A stretch of 8,853 nucleotides of DNA, from the NCBI GenBank assembly GCA_964631605.1, contig CAZVYG010000131.1, positions 1 to 8,853 of the forward strand, written 5' to 3'. Positions within the stretch are counted from its first letter, which is position 1. Every line of letters begins with the position of its first letter. Made by a program: the position numbers and the translations under genes. A model generated the notes under the pieces. It was not told the origin of the DNA. It worked only from the letters and a program-made list of their open reading frames with translations, and searched no databases. Positions 5,804-8,853 of this stretch are shown here, piece by piece. The DNA is from JARKQH01 sp964631605. Its GTDB lineage: Bacteria > Verrucomicrobiota > Verrucomicrobiia > Limisphaerales > UBA8199.

Positions 5804-8800
5804 ATGCATTGTCCGTTGTTACGCCGCGGGCCAGGGGTCGTGCTGATCCTGGTTCTTGTCGGGTTCCCTGCCCAAGCCCAGGTTGTCATCAACGAGATCA
5901 TGTATCATCCCCCTCCGGCGGTGCCGGAGGTGCCGGCCTTCGAGTGGGTGGAGCTTTTCAATCGCGGGACCAATTCCGTGGATTTGAGCGGCTGGCGGCT
6001 GGACCAAGGAGTGGCCTTCACGTTCACCAACGTGGCGATTCACGCCGGCGGTTGCCTGGTGGTGGCGGCCAACCGGGCGGCCTTCCAGACGCATTACCCC
6101 GGCATAAGCGATGTGGTGGGAGATTGGACCGGCAGACTCCGCAACCGTGGGGAGAAGCTGAGTTTGGTGGACGCGGCGGGGCGCGAAGTTGACAGCGTGT
6201 CCTACGCTGCCGAGGGCGACTGGGCTTTGCGCCGGATTGGGGAACCGTTCCCGGGGCAACCCGGCTGGTGGCGCGGGTGGCAGTGGGTGACACCCGCCGA
6301 CGGTGGCGGGAAGTCCATCGAGCTGCGAAATGCGGCGCTGGCGCACGACCAGGGCCAGAATTGGGCGCCGAGCGGGCCGGACGGGGGGACGCCGGGGCAG
6401 CCCAACTCAATGGCGACGAATAACATTCCGCCGATGATCCTCGAGGTGACCCACTACCCTGCCGTGCCGCAGTCCACCGATCCGGTCACGGTGACCGCGC
6501 GGATTGTGGATGAAACGGCCAACCCGGCCGTGAATGTTCACTATCGCCTGGATGGCGCCCCCGCATTTGAGGTCAGCCCCATGCTGGACGATGGGCAGCA
6601 CGGAGACGGTTTGGCGGGTGACGGCCTGTATGGGGCGGTTCTGCCTGCACAAGGCGACAAGAGCGTGGTCGAGTTTTATGTGGCGGCCGTTGATCTCGCC
6701 GGGCTGCGGCGGACGTGGCCGGGGCCCACCGACGATCTGGGGACGCAGGGCGCGAATGCCCTGTATCAAGTGGACAACTTCGGTTACGGCGGCAGCCAGC
6801 CGCTCTACCGGTTCATTGTGACCGCCAGCGAGTGGAATACGTGGCTGGGCTTGATGGACAACACCAGCGGCGGCCGCTACAGCGACGCCGCCATGAACGG
6901 CGCGGTTGTTCGGATTGACGGAACGGGAACCGAGGTGCGGTACTCGGTGGCCATCCGCAATCGCGGCGCCGGCACTCGAGCCGCGCACCCCCATAACTTC
7001 CACCTCTCCATTCCGGACGACCGCCCGTTGAGCGGGGTCCGCAAGTTGAACTTCAACACGCGAACGGTCCACGCCCAGGTGGGTGGAAACGCCCTATTCT
7101 GGGCGGCGGGCCTGCTCAACGCCTACGGCGCGCCGGTGCAGGTGCGGGTCAATGGCAACAATCTGGCCAACGCGACCCCGACCGGGAGCGTGGACTCCTA
7201 CCAATTTGGGTCGTATTACTGTTTTGAGCCCTATGACAGCGATTGGGCGGCGAGCCACGTCCCGCAGGACCTGGGCGGCAACATTTACCAGGGGTATTGG
7301 TACTTGGACCATGTGCGGCTCAATCAAGGGGCGACGCTGGAGTACCTCGGCACGAACGTTGAAAGCTACCGGCGGGCTTATTCGCCCACCGGGGCGGTGG
7401 CCACCAGCGGCGCCTATCAAAAACAGAGCAACACGGCCGAGGATGACTGGTCGGACCTGATTGATCTGACCTACGTGTTGAGCACGAATACTCCGGACTC
7501 GAATTACCTGCAGAACATCAGCCGGAGAGTGGACATAGACCAGTGGCTGAGACATATCGCGATCAACTCGCTGATGTTGAACATGGAGACCACGCTGGCG
7601 ACGGGAGTGGGAGACGACTACGCGGCCTACTGCGGGGTGCTGGACCCACGCTTTCGGCTGTTGAATCATGACAACGACACCGTACTGGGACAGGGGGAGG
7701 CCACGCCGGCCTGGACGCGCTCGATTTTCAAGGCGGCGGACCTGCCGGTGCTGAGCCGGTTTTTGAAGCATCCAGAGATTGCGCCGCGTTATTTCACGAT
7801 TTTGAAGGAGTATGCCGACACGCTGTTTCTCCCGGAGAGAATCGGGGCGGAGTTGGAGCGCCAACTCAAGGATTTCGTGCCGGCGGCCTACATCCAGAGC
7901 ATGAAGGACGCGGCGGAGCGGCGCCGGACCAATGTGCTGGCGCAGATCCCGCTGCGGCTGAGCGTCCACAGCGCCCTGGCCATCAGCAATGGGTATCCTC
8001 GCTCGACCTCGCCCGTGACGGCGTTGTCCGGCACAGCCAATGCGATTTCGACCCGGCAGATTCTGGTGAACGGGGCGCCGGCGAGTTATGTGGCGTGGCA
8101 GGGGACATGGACCGCGGGGAACGTCGCGTTGAGTCCCGGGATAAACCGGGTGCTCGTGCAGGCCCTGGACACCAACGCGGTGGAATGCGCGCGGACGAAC
8201 ATTGACCTTTGGTATGAAGACGCGTCGGTGCAGGTGGTCGGCGGCCCGATTGGCGCCAATCTCCTGTGGACGGCGTCGGGCGGCCCTTACCAGGTCGCCT
8301 CGAACCTCACCATCCAGAGCGGCGCGACGCTCACGGTCGAGCCCGGGACGACCCTTTACCTCGGGCCGGGAGTGGCGGTGGTCGTTGCGGAGGGCGGCCG
8401 GCTGGTGGCGGAGGGGACCGCCGCGGCGCCCATTCGGTTCACCGCCGCGCCGGGTTCGGGCGCCACCTGGGGCGGGATAACGATCAACGGCTCGGTCGGC
8501 TCGCCGGAAAGCCGCATCGTTTACGCCGTGTTCGAGGGCAACACCAACACGTGCCTTCAAGTCACCGGCGGCACGCTTTATCTGGCCCACAGCAGTTTCG
8601 GCACAACCACCCACCCCTACCTGTCGCTGGACGGAGCCTCCTTCGTGGTGAGCCACTGTGAGTTCCCCTCGAGCAGCGCCCCGTTCGAACTGGTGCATGG
8701 CACCGGCGGCATCAAGGCGGGCGGGCGCGGGGTCATCCGGAATTGTTACTTTGGCACCACCAGCGGGTATAACGACATCATTGATTTCACGGGTGGAAAC

Positions 8801-8853
8801 CGAAACTTCAACCAGCCCATTTTGCAGCTTTACCAGAACGTGTTCACGGGCGC
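5804..8853 (+). CDS. Secreted lamin-tail / CotH-like / beta-helix protein, 3' end missing
   Basis: The first 1016 codons of a large exported protein, cut by the window end. A Sec signal peptide (Arg7-Arg8, hydrophobic 11-21, probable cut after AQA at 23-25) leads into a lamin-tail-type domain (about 27-150: VVINEIMYHP 27-36, FEWVELFN 46-53, LSGWRL 61-66). Next comes an Ig-like segment (about 206-315), then a CotH-like kinase-fold domain (about 333-715) with IRNRGAGTR, FEPYD (474-478), GNIYQG (492-497) and a metal-site-like HDND (622-625). An Ig-like linker (about 716-805) precedes a right-handed beta-helix region (from about 810) with a GATLTVEPGTTLYLG turn at 840-854. CotH proteins are atypical kinases; activity here is unproven, and His stands where relatives often have Lys (HPHNFH, 395-400). 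ATG 5804 is chosen for the clean signal peptide; GTG 5777 and TTG 5717 are in-frame alternatives after a stop at 5705. Likely surface or extracellular; any sorting tag lies beyond the window. Confidence 0.88.
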   Translation, partial: MHCPLLRRGPGVVLILVLVGFPAQAQVVINEIMYHPPPAVPEVPAFEWVELFNRGTNSVDLSGWRLDQGVAFTFTNVAIHAGGCLVVAANRAAFQTHYPGISDVVGDWTGRLRNRGEKLSLVDAAGREVDSVSYAAEGDWALRRIGEPFPGQPGWWRGWQWVTPADGGGKSIELRNAALAHDQGQNWAPSGPDGGTPGQPNSMATNNIPPMILEVTHYPAVPQSTDPVTVTARIVDETANPAVNVHYRLDGAPAFEVSPMLDDGQHGDGLAGDGLYGAVLPAQGDKSVVEFYVAAVDLAGLRRTWPGPTDDLGTQGANALYQVDNFGYGGSQPLYRFIVTASEWNTWLGLMDNTSGGRYSDAAMNGAVVRIDGTGTEVRYSVAIRNRGAGTRAAHPHNFHLSIPDDRPLSGVRKLNFNTRTVHAQVGGNALFWAAGLLNAYGAPVQVRVNGNNLANATPTGSVDSYQFGSYYCFEPYDSDWAASHVPQDLGGNIYQGYWYLDHVRLNQGATLEYLGTNVESYRRAYSPTGAVATSGAYQKQSNTAEDDWSDLIDLTYVLSTNTPDSNYLQNISRRVDIDQWLRHIAINSLMLNMETTLATGVGDDYAAYCGVLDPRFRLLNHDNDTVLGQGEATPAWTRSIFKAADLPVLSRFLKHPEIAPRYFTILKEYADTLFLPERIGAELERQLKDFVPAAYIQSMKDAAERRRTNVLAQIPLRLSVHSALAISNGYPRSTSPVTALSGTANAISTRQILVNGAPASYVAWQGTWTAGNVALSPGINRVLVQALDTNAVECARTNIDLWYEDASVQVVGGPIGANLLWTASGGPYQVASNLTIQSGATLTVEPGTTLYLGPGVAVVVAEGGRLVAEGTAAAPIRFTAAPGSGATWGGITINGSVGSPESRIVYAVFEGNTNTCLQVTGGTLYLAHSSFGTTTHPYLSLDGASFVVSHCEFPSSSAPFELVHGTGGIKAGGRGVIRNCYFGTTSGYNDIIDFTGGNRNFNQPILQLYQNVFTG

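Noticed and set aside
5695..6192. Plus-strand frame starting at ATG 5695, overlapping the secreted protein start
   Set aside because: It is in a different frame from the lamin-tail domain and its product is Arg/Gly-rich without motifs.
7094..8698. Minus-strand open frame of 534 codons opposite the secreted protein gene
   Set aside because: The plus strand encodes CotH-like and beta-helix domains continuously; the minus-strand product is Arg/Val/His-rich with no domain.

Overview
The window looks like part of a high-GC bacterial chromosome, most likely Verrucomicrobiota of the Pedosphaera/Limisphaerales kind, less likely Planctomycetota. This is an inference from gene content: a Tat-exported Gfo/Idh/MocA oxidoreductase of the type expanded in those phyla, a very large secreted lamin-tail/CotH-like/beta-helix protein, and genes largely without Shine-Dalgarno sequences. 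No rRNA, tRNA, CRISPR array, transposase or integrase was seen.

Layout. (1) 110-1492, plus strand: a Tat-exported Gfo/Idh/MocA family oxidoreductase, complete. (2) 1503-4052, minus strand: an 849-residue superfamily II (Ski2-like) DEAD/DEAH helicase with a DUF3516-type C-terminal half. Its stop lies only 10 bp from the stop of gene 1, in convergent orientation. (3) 4058-5506, minus strand: a full-length NtrC-family response regulator (receiver, sigma-54 AAA+ and Fis-type HTH). It lies directly upstream of the helicase with a 5-nt gap, so the two form an operon. (4) 5507-5803: a divergent intergenic region of 297 bp. It holds a good sigma-70-type promoter for the regulator-helicase operon, a hairpin next to the regulator's start codon, a GC-only palindrome and a doubtful small ORF. 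(5) 5804-8853, plus strand: the first 1016 codons of a secreted multidomain protein, cut by the window end.

How the parts relate. The regulator and helicase are almost certainly co-transcribed from the promoter at 5536-5563, and the helicase probably depends on translational coupling. No sensor kinase is visible beside the regulator. The two plus-strand genes encode exported proteins and have no evident functional link to the central operon. Pairing a sigma-54 activator with a Ski2/DUF3516 helicase is the most unusual arrangement here, but a shared function is a hypothesis. Two very long plus-strand frames antisense to the operon are treated as coding-strand shadows.
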